The notes under the pieces were generated by a model that was not told where the DNA came from, ran no database searches, and was given only the letters and a program-made list of their open reading frames with translations. This document shows positions 17,101 to 27,078 of a DNA stretch of 64,000 nucleotides, in pieces. Every line of letters begins with the position of its first letter. Within the stretch, counting starts at the first letter, position 1. The DNA lies in assembly GCA_029851415.1 (NCBI GenBank), contig CM056741.1, positions 177,427,021 through 177,491,020 on the forward strand. Reading direction: 5' to 3'. A program made the position numbers and the translations under genes. The DNA comes from Eretmocerus hayati. Its lineage: Eukaryota > Arthropoda > Insecta > Hymenoptera > Aphelinidae.

Positions 17101-17616
17101 TGATTCAGAATACTGACAGTCAAATAGAAGTAACAATCCAGCACACTAGCAAATGTTTGCGTAAATCTAAAATATATGACTTGGAAAACTCTTCCCGTAA
17201 AGCAACAGTGTCAAAATCAAATGTGATATCATCAGATCAGGATCAGAGTAAGTATCAGTCTCAAGACGGCGTCAACAAAACAGACGACGCACATGATTCA
17301 TCCCCCACAAACACAACACCCTCAATCTCGATGGAACTTGTAACCAGCGCTGCTTGTAAATCATGATCTTTACCCAACAAAGAAATACAAATACTACTAG
17401 GTGAAGCCGGTACAAGGACTAACCTTGTGACAAGTCGAACTGCACGCAGTTGTCCTCGTGGTTTTGTCTATCTGCAAGGGAAAAAAACAAATAGTATGAA
17501 TGTGAGTATGATCTTGAAGATTAGGTTTTTCGACGCCAAAAATGAGATTTCTCACTTCTGTGAGGCCTGCTGGAACGTAGGCTGCGATTCCACAGCATCC
17601 AGCTTGAAATGGCCAT
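8182..17616 (-). CDS. rictor: Rictor, rapamycin-insensitive companion of TOR (mTORC2 subunit), complete
   Basis: Rictor is the defining scaffold subunit of TOR complex 2, which phosphorylates AGC kinases such as Akt. Fifteen coding exons are supported, all GT-AG with matching phases: 17556-17616, 17424-17471, 16346-16499, 15946-16211, 15027-15475, 14426-14782, 13822-14216, 12952-13609, 11886-12609, 10850-11469, 9735-10004, 9148-9584, 8971-9073, 8779-8886 and 8182-8589. They sum to 5,058 bases (about 1,685 residues), close to vertebrate Rictor. Hallmarks in order are EATQVRAATLRAVRYVV and NEVERLQALRLVRR (N-terminal repeats), WKLSEGFVAAEGRVILP, SVRAAVLLGAILHLAHTLLP, RLYATQFLRIVVRA, KAALWSLGHAGTSAMGVEQL, and a C-terminal CLYSEVAARL/ARRFLQELFLDFSF. 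An HSRLCLIC segment and the later CLYSE cysteine may correspond to the zinc site known from vertebrate Rictor. The serine-rich region around exons 10-12 is likely phosphorylated (inference). The start ATG sits in a GCCATGG context; the 48-base second exon is small but fits in phase and sequence. Confidence 0.95.
10051..10583. mobile_element. Foldback MITE in a rictor intron
   Basis: The intron at 10005-10849 holds a long imperfect inverted repeat. The outer arm GAGGGTCCGGGTCACC (from about 10067) is mirrored at about 10545-10565. The arms continue with shared blocks such as GTACCACC and AGAATA to the tips of an AT-rich loop containing a TA microsatellite (about 10418-10432). Without the inserted SINE the element is about 300 bases. 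The outer ends are approximate and no clear target duplication was found. It is non-coding and non-autonomous. Confidence 0.75.
10136..10340 (+). mobile_element. tRNA-derived SINE with poly(A) tail and 13-base target duplication
   Basis: A short body starts near GCCACCGCGGCCTCGTG and carries a B-box-like GGTTCAAATCTC, the internal pol III promoter of tRNA-derived SINEs. It ends in a run of more than 20 A. The 13-mer AATAGGAAGAATC flanks it exactly at 10123-10135 and 10341-10353, the expected target-site duplication. It sits in the left arm of the foldback MITE, so it inserted after the MITE. The long uninterrupted A tail suggests a fairly recent insertion. It is not a functional tRNA gene. 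Confidence 0.85.
11671..11825. repeat. Possible relic of a short transposon in a rictor intron
   Basis: The intron at 11470-11885 contains repeated phrases (TAAGTGGG, TATCTGGGA and CGGCCCCTT/TGGCCCTTT) starting at a CAGT-type sequence. This resembles the subterminal repeats of pogo-like elements, but no matching second end was found. The call is weak. Confidence 0.25.
15596..15930 (+). mobile_element. Possible piggyBac-type relic in a rictor intron
   Basis: A TTAA at 15596-15599 is followed by CACGTTCACTGCGG, similar in style to piggyBac-like ends. A run of 12 or so G follows, and a plus-strand frame from 15743 to 15970 starts with an ATG and runs past the intron edge. The frame resembles no protein I can name, and no right terminal repeat was found. 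It could equally be random intron sequence. Confidence 0.25.
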
Positions 17617-18259
17617 GGCTGGATTGCTGGATGCACTATAACTACGTCGGTACCAGGGCTCGTGAGTCGTGTTCGTGCCGGGTCGTCGACATTGTCGAAA
17701 ACAGGGTTAGGAGCTAAGCTAAGTTGCCAAAACCCAATCTATGCACAGCGACAATGCAAACCTATGCAAACTGATGCAATGCAAACTAAACTGAACTAAT
17801 AAAATGAGCAACTTTTACTTTCATTTCTTGCGCACGCGCTCATCCACGCTCAGACTGCCACTAACTTCGAATTTCCCGAATACGTTCCGGAATACTTAGT
17901 TTTATTCGAAATTCAAAGATTTCAAAAATCGAGGATATTTTCAAGTTGATTTGAAAAAACGAAGCTAGAAATAATTAAACAGGATCTTTAATCTGTACAA
18001 ATTTTTACAGCACACAGTAGGACCTAGTCATTCCATCTTATTTACATTTGGGCCTTTGTCATCCAAACAGCCTCTCTTTATTTCAACTTTCAACCTTCAA
18101 AATCTCAACACAAAGAAAGATATTAGTTCCAAGTACGACATTAGTTCACTAATCACTACTAATAAAAACTTCTCACTTGTGAATTATAAACATGACAACC
18201 AATTGCTGCCCAAGATTTCCTCAAACCAGAGGCATTGATTGAGTCAATAAAGTTCAAAA
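17617..18259. other. Spacer between the rictor start and the THAP gene 3' end
   Basis: Both flanking genes are on the minus strand. This stretch should hold the rictor promoter/5' UTR and the THAP gene 3' UTR. No TATA box or other element was recognised. Confidence 0.4.
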
Positions 18260-20235
18260 TCATGGTATTGGTATATCTCTAGCTGTACACCATCTGCTAA
18301 TTGTTCTTATGGAAGGCAGTGGCATATTTTGTTTGAGTAATTCTTCATAGCCCCTTGTGCCACACTCCTCTTTGAGTCTGATAGCTTTCACCATAGTTTT
18401 TTGTGACCATGTAATATTTGATTTAGGATTAGTATGCTTCAACTCAAGAGCTTTTATTTGATCATCAGTGAAGACATTTCTCAGAAATTCTATAGAATGT
18501 ACTCCTTCATTTTCTTCCTTTAGAATCTCTTGCATCTTGTGATGCATAGCGTTCAATTTGCGCCTCAAAGCATTGTTTAGACTCAGTTGTTTCCATAAGA
18601 GTTTACTCATTCTCTCAAAACGGTCTTCTTCCATTTGTTTGGTTTCAGTTTTATTCTGTACCATTCCGCCAAACTGCAATCCTGAAACTACTTCTGGTAT
18701 TTCAGGGTCCCTGATTGTAATACTAGGAGATGCACCAGTTTTTTTTACGACTGTAGAGTGATTCTCATAGCTGTTGTGTTGACTTTCCATCTCGATTGTG
18801 GATGAGTCTATAACATTCACAGTTGTATTTCTTTCTTGTGCTTTTTTCACATATTTCGGAACTGGAATTTTGCGACAATTTTGCGACGTCACTTGGCACA
18901 CTCTCGGCAAATTTACAAACTGTGCGTTTGAAAGCCTTTGAGCTTTAAAAGGACTGTTAACAGACGGGATAATTATTGGTTTTTGATTGTTCGACAGCTG
19001 GATTTGGCTCCTCAATATGTTGGGGTCGGTAGAAATCACCATCGGAGCTGTTGACGTTGTTGAGCTGACCACTGGAGGTTTCAAAGCACCACTTACAAGT
19101 GATGCTTTATTGCTTACACACTGACCCTGAGTGTTGATTATTATGGGTCCAGTTGTATTTGATGTTTGAACGTTCAGTAAAGCAGAGGCAGGGATCAAAA
19201 TTGGTACAGCTGGGACATTTGAGCTGCTTGGAGGAATAATCTTGACAATAGTTTCATTACTAGCTGGAGCTTTCTTGATCGGTGATTTGTCTGGAATGTT
19301 GATTTCAACACACTTCTCATCGCTATTTTCATCTTGAGTAGAGATCTGAAATTGAAAGATTAAAGATGATTAGAAATCGCAACCAACATTTGCCCTGACT
19401 CATCATGGATGAACGAGATTACATTATCATCTGGCATGACAGGCTCATTTAAAATCCGATTTCCAAATATGGTTGGAACAGCATTGCACTTCAACTTGCG
19501 GGTGCCATCGATCCGGATTCTTTCCCACATTTTGGGAGAAAAGTGAACCTGGAAATTATGAATTTCAAATTCTGTGAATAAAGAAAGCTGACAAGAAACT
19601 TTATCAAATAGTTTTATCTTACAGGTAACGGGAAAAATTGAAATGGGTACATCAGATCAAAGTCTTCCTCACTCATGAATACAGAATTTATGCATTTGTA
19701 TAGCATCGATATTGATCAATCCCAAATATATCTCACTAACATAGTGATAAAGTGACCATTAAGTTTAATCATTATTTTAAACTTGTATACAGTCATCGAC
19801 AGCAATCAAACAAAAATAATCATTGTACACTTTGGACTGGAGACTTTATTTGAAGTCAAGCTACTGTAACATTTACTGCCTGTACAAGGAAACAAATTCT
19901 AAAGAAATCATTTGCGTTCTAAGTATTAGAGAATATTAGCTGGAATATAGCTACTTCTTGCATTTATCATGCATTTTTCAATGTTGAGGGGTAATCCAAG
20001 TCTACATTAGCTTCTTGTACTGCTTGATGGAATCAAGACAAGAATGATAGGAGGGCTTTGGAAGAAACTCAATCTTGCTTACTTCGCAGAGAGATGCAGA
20101 TTGTCCAGGGACCCAGCCAGGTCGGTTGACATTTTCAGTCCACAGCTTTCTTCTATAGCTATCTTTGGGAAAGTGGCACATTTTGAAACCCTTTGTGGAG
20201 GAATTGGGGCAATCAAGTGCAGAGCAACCCGTCAT
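18260..20235 (-). CDS. THAP-domain protein with a P-element/THAP9-type HTH, no transposase core
   Basis: Three coding exons, 20083-20235, 19423-19548 and 18260-19345, join in phase 0 with GT-AG introns and give about 454 residues. Residues 1-85 form a THAP zinc finger: CSALDC near the start, then W, P and CEVHF (the C-x2-H pair), ending with the AVPTIF block that closes THAP domains. A long linker follows, rich in S, T, P and V. The C-terminal part has a coiled-coil-like stretch (about 330-375, FERMSKLLWKQLSLNNALRR). It ends with KALELK, WSQKTMVKAIRLKEECGTRG, YEELLK and LPSIRTISRW, which matches the helix-turn-helix region of P-element/THAP9 transposases. No DDE-type catalytic or GTP-binding part follows, since the protein stops directly after the HTH. 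It is likely a domesticated sequence-specific DNA-binding factor; its target is unknown. Confidence 0.85.
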
Positions 20236-21488
20236 TATTCAAGTTTGTCAACTCAAAAATTGAATAAGTGATGCACGACACCTAATTCAAGTTGTTGTGG
20301 TCATTACTTCTATTATCTGATGGATCACAAAAATTCCAGGTTCAGAAGCTTCCTACATATTTTATGGCACTTTCGTTTGAAATGATACTCGTTGCACATA
20401 ACTGAGAAGAGAAATCGAAAGATCTCAAAAAGTATTCTCCACGAGAACAGAAACTTATCATCGATCAGATGTAAACACAGACCGTCTCAGTCAATCTCAG
20501 CAGTGCAGGCAGATAGTTGCAGATAGTGACCCTCTAATACGGGAAGATTTGGAGCATGGAGATTAGGTAATAGTCTCCTTATTTCAACCAAAGCCAAGTT
20601 GGCGTGAGATCATGGGGATGGGGAGGGACGGCGGGAGTCGGGACGCCATGGTCAGGGCCAGGTCCGGGACCAAAATGTAACAATTGCTTCCGGTAGGACT
20701 CTACTTGTTATAATTGCTTCCAAAATTTCAGAATTAGCGGAATTTGCGTTTTTTAGAAAATCTACTTTTTAATCGTCAACTAATATAGCTCCATCTTCCA
20801 CATCGAATATTGCATTTACACTAACGTGCTTGGGCACAAATTGAAGCTCTGAATTTGCGAAATTTGCTTTTTTACATCAATTCGCTGAACTAATAAATGA
20901 AAAGGATAAATTCCGTACCTATAGTCAAACGTTGTTTGACGCGCGGAGTTCTCGAGCACTCGAGCAGTATCGAGCAGACGACAACGGACGTTGCAATCGT
21001 TGCATCACAAAACCTGTCAAAACCTTCTACGAGACGCATACCTAAATCTGTGCAACCAGGATGCTATAGAAACTTGTGCATATAGAAGAACATGTAGAAG
21101 AAGTTGTGTGTTGTGAGTTGTGTTCCCGGTTCCCGGTTTCCGGCAGTCGCTTACACCATAACGAATCTTAGACTTGCATACAGTAAACGCGAATACGCCG
21201 GTGCTGATAAAGGGTGATAATGATGAGCAAATTAGGCTGGAATTTATTGTCGACCCTCGTCCCTCAACCAAATTGAAATAGGCTGGAATTCTTTCAAAAA
21301 TTCGTAAACGCTGAAGTCACGATCGCTAAAAAACGCTGGACCATCATCAGGTCAGCGTTTTGAGCGGCATATCCATCCACAAGCAAGCTTGGTAGCAAAC
21401 CATTTGCCATCATTTCTTGGACAACCAGGAAATTGCATTACATGCTAAATTCACTCATTGTTCAGAACACACTATCACACCATTCTAG
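20236..21488. other. Spacer with the 5' UTR exon of CZIB copy 1 at its right end
   Basis: The left part is the promoter side of the minus-strand THAP gene. The right end (up to 21488, ...CATTCTAG) is the inferred non-coding first exon of the plus-strand CZIB gene, because it abuts a strong GTAAGA donor. The exon start cannot be placed. Nothing else was recognised. Confidence 0.45.
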
Positions 21489-21614
21489 GTAAGATATTAT
21501 TTTCAATCCATTCCAACGAATACCTGGTGATTTGAGCTTTAGTATTCAATAATGATTTGGAAAAGATCTATTTGAATTCCCTGCTCAACTTCTCACCGTA
21601 CAATACTGCTGCAG
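21489..21614 (+). other. Inferred 5'-UTR intron of CZIB copy 1
   Basis: A consensus donor (CTAG|GTAAGA) at 21489 and an acceptor (CTGCTGCAG) ending at 21614 lie just before the start codon at 21631. The tandem repeat begins at the second base of this intron, so the donor G is not duplicated. Confidence 0.7.
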
Positions 21615-21630
21615 GTTAGTCCACGGCACA

Positions 21631-22119
21631 ATGGTGAAAATTGGTCTCCGGCTCAAAGCCAACTTGGAGAATGTAGAAAGCCTTGCTCCGTCCTCAAGTC
21701 CAGATTTTAGATGGTATCTGAAATTTGCGTGCAATAATTGTGGGGAAGTATCAACAAAATGGAACTATATATCTTTGGATGAAGAAATTCCAGCCCAAAC
21801 GGGCCATGCTGTCAATCATTTTGTCAACAAGTGCAAACTATGTTCTCGTGAAAACTCTCTGAACATCATAGCAGATACCATTGACGGGCTCACTGCAGAT
21901 AGTACTGACCAATTCAAAACTGTTGTGGTATTTGATTGCAGAGGACTTGAACCTCGAGATTTTTCTGCCAGAGAAGGATGGGTAGTGAAGGCTGCCAATG
22001 GTGGTAAAACTTTCAATGATGTTGATCTTGGTGATGGGGAATGGGCTGATTATTGTGATAAAACTAATCAGCCTGTAGGTGTTTTTGAAATTGAACATAG
22101 ATTTGAGAGAGTCAAGTAG
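21631..22119 (+). CDS. CZIB: CXXC motif-containing zinc-binding protein (CZIB/UPF0587), copy 1
   Basis: A single coding exon gives 162 residues, the usual length for this conserved eukaryotic family (C1orf123/UPF0587, DUF866). The zinc-site cysteines are present as CNNC (34 and 37) and CKLC (68 and 71). Further family-like stretches are FRWYLKFACNNCGE, KWNYISLDE and FDCRGLEPRDF. The family is cytosolic with a poorly known molecular role; one view links it to zinc delivery or protein folding. The ATG at 21631 lies 16 bases after a splice acceptor and no in-frame ATG precedes it. A poly(A) signal lies at 22298-22303. This copy keeps its upstream 5'-UTR exon and donor, so it is probably the original. 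Confidence 0.95.
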   Translation: MVKIGLRLKANLENVESLAPSSSPDFRWYLKFACNNCGEVSTKWNYISLDEEIPAQTGHAVNHFVNKCKLCSRENSLNIIADTIDGLTADSTDQFKTVVVFDCRGLEPRDFSAREGWVVKAANGGKTFNDVDLGDGEWADYCDKTNQPVGVFEIEHRFERVK

Positions 22120-22297
22120 AATATAAAAGTAGAATAAGAGGTAGGGCTAGTGTTGGTTCAAATTTTGATCACTTGTCATACTTTTAACAAGAACTAGTAG
22201 ATATTTTGATACAAAAGCTCATGGAAGTGTTGCTACTTCATCAGTTGAGTTATGACTTGCCAGTCAAGTCTGATAGTTCTTCAGAGAGTGTTTGACA

Positions 22298-22303
22298 AAT
22301 AAA
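22298..22303 (+). terminator. Poly(A) signal of CZIB copy 1
   Basis: AATAAA 179 bases after the stop codon. The stretch from here to 23562 is AT-rich with no gene. A weak inverted pair (GAGGAAAAGTTGTT near 23185 and AACAACTTTTTCTC near 23415) may mark a small decayed MITE. Confidence 0.55.
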
Positions 22304-23562
22304 TTATGATCTGAAAACTATTGTGCGCCAGTGAAAATTTTTCCAAGTATCAACGATTCCAAGAAACCCTGGCATTATTACTTATGCAGTAATATTTTTA
22401 TTTCATGAAACATCATTGTTTATTTGTTGATCAGTTCTTAGAACTAAGGATACATACTTGTCAAGTTGATTCTTGTGTACAGATGTAAATAGTAATGATC
22501 ATAAAAACTAATTACAGAATGTACGGTTTCAATTTCATTATTTTCTAGATAGTAGAACAGTATCCAGAACCTGTTGAGCAATCATGATAATGACTCAGGA
22601 TTTTTGCTATTAATTATTATGTATGTAATCTAATTTTTGATTTATTTAAGGCATGATCAAGTTCTTTGAGAACTTGATTGTTATGAACCATTTTTGAACC
22701 CAATAATACCTGCTTTTGTAACTTATTGTTCCAAACCTGTATGCCTAATGATTGCTCAGTAAGAATAATCATGAATGTTGACCAGATACGCAAAAGTCTT
22801 ATTTCATTAAGAAAATGGTACTTGGAATGAGATTGATCAACTAGTCACAAACAAGCACGATCGTACACACACGTGTATGTAAGTCCGTGCATGGAGGCGA
22901 CCAGTTTGGATACTCATTCAGTATATCTAGGTCAAAAATACATTCAATCAGATGACTCTTTAATTGCTGTGACTTAGATTAATGTCGAACATTTTCTATT
23001 ATTTTCATAAAACAATAATTCGATTAGATAAACCACGAGGCAGAATAGTATTGTAATTGTTTCAGTTTACAATTTTTTCCTACTCTAGATCATCAACCTT
23101 GTATCATATTATGAGTAGTTCTGTGAATTCCTTGGAAAAAATCCGTACAGGTCATTATCGACATATTTTTTGCTTTCTTTAAAGAGGAAAAGTTGTTTTT
23201 GGTGACAGCAAATTTTTGATCAATTTTTCCATCCAATCGCATATTTTCTCCAACAAAAGTCCCTATCTCTACAAAATGCTTGGACCATCTTGTCCCTCTC
23301 GCCGAAACCTATCGATTGTAGTTAACTACTTCGGTTCCGTACAAGAGATGATGACATTATTCCGAGGCGTTTTTGGATCACGCTCTACAAGTTGTAGCGA
23401 CTGAAGCGAAATAACAACTTTTTCTCTAAGTCCGTGACGCACTCTCATCTCATACGTGTCACGCCCGAGGCCGTCACGGAAGCTAGGCACAATGAAGTAC
23501 ACCTAGTGACTACGTCCAATAATGGAGAATTCATAACTTGAGATCAACAGAATCAAATGTGT

Positions 23563-23913
23563 CCCCACTGAAAATAATTCCGCGCGACCCCATGGGATCC
23601 CATGAGACTTTGTGGGGCCTGACCCTGGGAAAATGTTTAATTTTGATATTTGCAAAATTTGGCATCATAAAGATGTGCAGCATACAAAATTTCGATCATT
23701 CTTTACTTCCCATGCATCACCCTCCTCGTGGGCCGAAGGGATAATGATCGAAATTTGGAAATAATTGTCGAAATTTATTGTATCATGTATGTATTATGTA
23801 CGTCTTCGATGCAAAATTTCGAAAATACCAAAATAAGAAATTTTCTTTGGACCAGGTCCCACGAAGTCCCATATGGGATCCCATGTGGTCCCACGAAATT
23901 ATTTTCAGCAGGG
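23563..23913. mobile_element. Foldback MITE with CCCTGCTGAAAAT-type ends
   Basis: The 351-base element has inverted arms of about 110 bases. The left arm starts CCCCACTGAAAATAATT and the right arm, read on the other strand, starts CCCTGCTGAAAATAATTT. Both continue through a shared CATGGGATCCCAT block and a GTGGG block. It has no coding capacity and the target duplication is unclear. Confidence 0.75.
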
Positions 23914-24367
23914 TATGAATAACAGAACATTGCTCAGAAACGCTCGACTCACGAAATCTCATCGCGCTCGGCTTCCCAGAAACCAGGGGTCTCACGTCGT
24001 TGTGACACGTAAATGTTACAATTTTCGGGTGTTCAATCACATACATAATCGACTTGGGTATCTATCCACATCCGATAATCGACTCGAAGTTTGGTAGTGT
24101 CCACTTCCAGGATATCCTATCTAAATGGAGAAAACTTTACTGTTTAGGCCCAAATGATCAATGAGTGCCAGCAAAAGTCAAATGCCAAATGTTTCTGAGA
24201 TATCTTTAAGTACATATATAATTTCCCAAGCTTTCGAGATTTTGCAAAGATAAAATTAATTCAATAAGTACGCTCTGTATCAAAATCACGAGCTTTTTCG
24301 TTGTAGTAAGACATAATAATATAAATGTTACCGGCAAAGTCCCAAATCCATCAGACAATCCGCGAAT

Positions 24368-25443
24368 TAGTCCGGGCGCTGGGGGGTGGTATGAGTGAAA
24401 ATTCGTGTTCCAGAAGGTTCGAAGGTGTATTCTTATATATTATGAGGCGCTGAATCGAATGCACGAGGTCGCCAGCTCAAAAACCCTGGCGTTTTTTTGT
24501 TATTAACCATTTTTAATGCAAAGTTATGGTTTTTGCAAAAAACTCGGAAAATATGCATTTTTGCGGGAAATTCGTTGAGACCAAAGTTGTAGAACGTAAA
24601 ATTCTCTACAAAAAAAATATCTCCACAAATTTTCTGGAAAACGCAAGCCTGGGGCGGGAAATACGTGAAAACCGTTCCGCGCGTTATTTAACACGGGCTT
24701 ATATGGGGCAGCCGACGCAGCGCTACTAAACTCGCTACCAATTTGACAGTTGTCAATTCAGAGCTAGGCGACCAAGTGCATCTTGAAAAAGATGAAATTC
24801 CCTTAAAAATGGTATAGGTTGTATCTTGCTGAATACTAAGCTTTTCCAGTGTAAACTGAGAAAAAGAGGAAAAGTGCAGATTCTGAGCGCCGCGTGCGGC
24901 AATTTTGCTGCGAAAATAGCGTTTACACACTTGTTTCTCTTTCTTTTGAGCCATGCTCGAAGGACTTCGTTCTTAGCGAGATACGACCCTGTACCATTTT
25001 GAAGGAAATTTCATCCTCTTCAAGATGCACTTGGTCGCCTAGCCCTAAATTGATAACTGTCAAATTGGCAGCGAGTGAAGTAGCGCTGCGTCGGCTACTC
25101 TGTAAGCCCATAACAAACGCGCGAAACGGTTTTCGCGCATATTCCGCCCGAGGCTTGGGTTTTCCAGGAAAGTTTGAGGGCCTTTCTTGTGAGGAATTTT
25201 ACGTTCGCCAACTTTGGTCGCTACAAATTTTACGTGAAAATTCATATTTTCCAAGTTTTTTCTGTAAAAAACCACAGTTTGGCACTAAAAACTGTTGACA
25301 ACCAAAAAAATTCCGGGATTTTTGGGTTGGCGACCTCGTGCATTCGATTCAGCGCCTCACAATACATAAAACCGCACCTTCAAACCTTCTGGAACACAAA
25401 TTTTTCACTCAGACCCCCCCCCCTCTTCCCAGCGCCCGGACTA
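24368..25443. mobile_element. 1.08-kb foldback element with TAGTCCGGGCG ends and AAT target duplication
   Basis: Two arms of about 460 bases face each other around a loop near 24830-24960. The left end reads TAGTCCGGGCGCTGG and the right end is its reverse complement. AAT lies on both sides (24365-24367 and 25444-25446). Removing the element and one AAT restores the host left arm so that it matches the host right arm, which fixes the boundaries. Small frames inside are not protein-like. Confidence 0.8.
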
Positions 25444-25559
25444 AATCGACTAGGCGAACCGCGGATTGCCTGGCACGTATCCGGCAAAATTCGGAATGGA
25501 TGCGTTATCCTGGGCTTCGCCGATGCAGACCGGGGATTGACTGTTCTCGTGCAGACAAG

Positions 25560-25692
25560 AGGTTTATTCGATTACGGCGGCCAGGCCAGGCCACGCCGGC
25601 GTGGCCCATCGGACCTCTCTTTCTAACATAGCGAGAAAGAGAGAGAGGTCCGATGGGCCACGCCGGCGTGGCCGGCGTAATCGAATAAACCT
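25560..25692. mobile_element. 133-base near-perfect palindromic MITE
   Basis: The ends AGGTTTATTCGATTACG and CGTAATCGAATAAACCT are exact reverse complements. Inner arms with CCACGCCGGCGTGG and GGACCTCTCT also match, with a loop of about 9 bases (AACATAGCG). It is absent from the right arm of the surrounding element, so it inserted later. It is strongly GC-rich inside compared with its surroundings. Confidence 0.75.
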
Positions 25693-26403
25693 AAGGTCAC
25701 TTTGCCCGCGGAGCCTGGAGGCAAAATTGAACGAATGGACCGGGGGTTCCGCGAGTTTTACTTTTGATGCGTTCTGATGAAAGTGAATGATGAGTGTGAG
25801 TAATCATTCACGTATCTCGCATCAATAAGACATTCTTGGAGGATGAACATGTACCAAGAAAATTCGAAAAGGATCCTCGAACGCATACGATTTTCTATAG
25901 TCTTTCGTACTAATTTCACTCACAGTAAGTAGGTATCCCGCGAGAATGACTTCGAATGGATGTATGTCATGCTTTTTGCTGTAATTTGTCTCAAATAATT
26001 CAAGATAATCACTCAGAAGTTCTATTTATTGCAACATGCAGAGGGAGGGTGATTTCTTGATCTTAAATAATATAAAGACTCGAAATACTACTTTTTTGAC
26101 ACCATTAATAACTTGAGCGGTAATCTAAAAGTGTATACTGATGCTGCTTCCCTTGGTTCTTGGGTCATCTACCTACAACAATGTTTTGGGTTTCGATTGT
26201 GATCAGGAGATCTCCAAAAACTCCTCAAAAGTCGCAAGGCCAGTATTTTATATTTCCCCAAATCTTCTCGTTCGAAAGTCGATACCGCATTGAGATTTTG
26301 AGTTGCTTAGATTACTTTCTTGTCTTCGGAAAAGAATCATAAGTGGAAGGACAATTAGTTCGAAGTCTATCAATCTCCACTTTCCCGAGCTGTGAACAAT
26401 CAT

Positions 26404-26478
26404 CCCGGAGTTAGTTATCCTAGGATAACTAACTCCGGGGCATTCATACATCATATTAGCTAATATGATGTATGAATG
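26404..26478. repeat. Two adjacent perfect palindromes (36 and 38 bases)
   Basis: 26404-26439 is a perfect palindrome centred on CCTAGG. 26441-26478 is another perfect palindrome centred on AGCT. One base separates them. Both lie in the loop of the large inverted-repeat element and can form loop-free hairpins or cruciforms. Confidence 0.9.
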
Positions 26479-27078
26479 ATTCCGCGTGAAAGTGTACCAC
26501 GAATTGCATACAAATGATGACAATACTGCAGTCTGAAACATCGGTTTCGCAGTAAATTAACTCATATTCTTTATCCTCAGAATGATCATTTTATCCATTG
26601 TCCCTGAAAATACACGGTATATCCCATTGAAACCGCTATACAAGCAAATCTTGACACTCAAATTTGATCCTAACAAACCCCGAGTTCATCTGATTCTGTA
26701 TCAATTTGTAATCTCCTGTAAAAATTGTTACGATGACTGAAATTCAGGCTAAATTGTTTGAGGACTATTTCTTCTCTCATCTACGTAGGTATGTATGCGT
26801 TCATCCTCCGAGAATGTCTTATATTGATGCGAAATATGTGAATGATTATCACTCACACTCATCATTCACTCTCGTCAGAACGCATCAAAAGTCAAAACTC
26901 GAAATCCCCAGTCCGTTCATTCAACTTTGCCTGCACGAGAACAATCAATGCGCGGTTTGCCTGGGTAAAGCCCGGAATGAAGCTTCCATTTCGGGCTTTG
27001 CCGGATACGTGCCAGGCAATCCGTAGTTTGCCTAGGCGATTCGCGGATTGCCTGCATTCCGGACTTTGACGGTAACAT

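Larger units (their letters stand above)
24325..27078. mobile_element. Large inverted-repeat element disrupted by two later insertions
   Basis: The left arm starts ATGTTACCGGCAAAGTC and the right arm ends with the reverse complement of ATGTTACCGTCAAAGTC. Past the nested insertions both arms continue with GGATTGCCTGGCACGTATCC, then GTTCTCGTGCAG, then TTTTGATGCGTTCTGA and GAGGATGAAC. Each arm is about 400 bases once the insertions are removed. A possible ATAA duplication flanks it (24321-24324 and 27079-27082). The left arm carries a 1,076-base foldback element and a 133-base palindrome; the central loop carries two further palindromes. No transposase was recognised. Confidence 0.7.

Noticed and set aside
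16504..17366. Plus-strand frames in the second rictor intron
   Set aside because: No homology or splice signals; low-complexity content within an intron.
24526..25631. Several 60-150 codon frames within the foldback element
   Set aside because: They appear on both strands because the arms are inverted copies, and resemble no protein.
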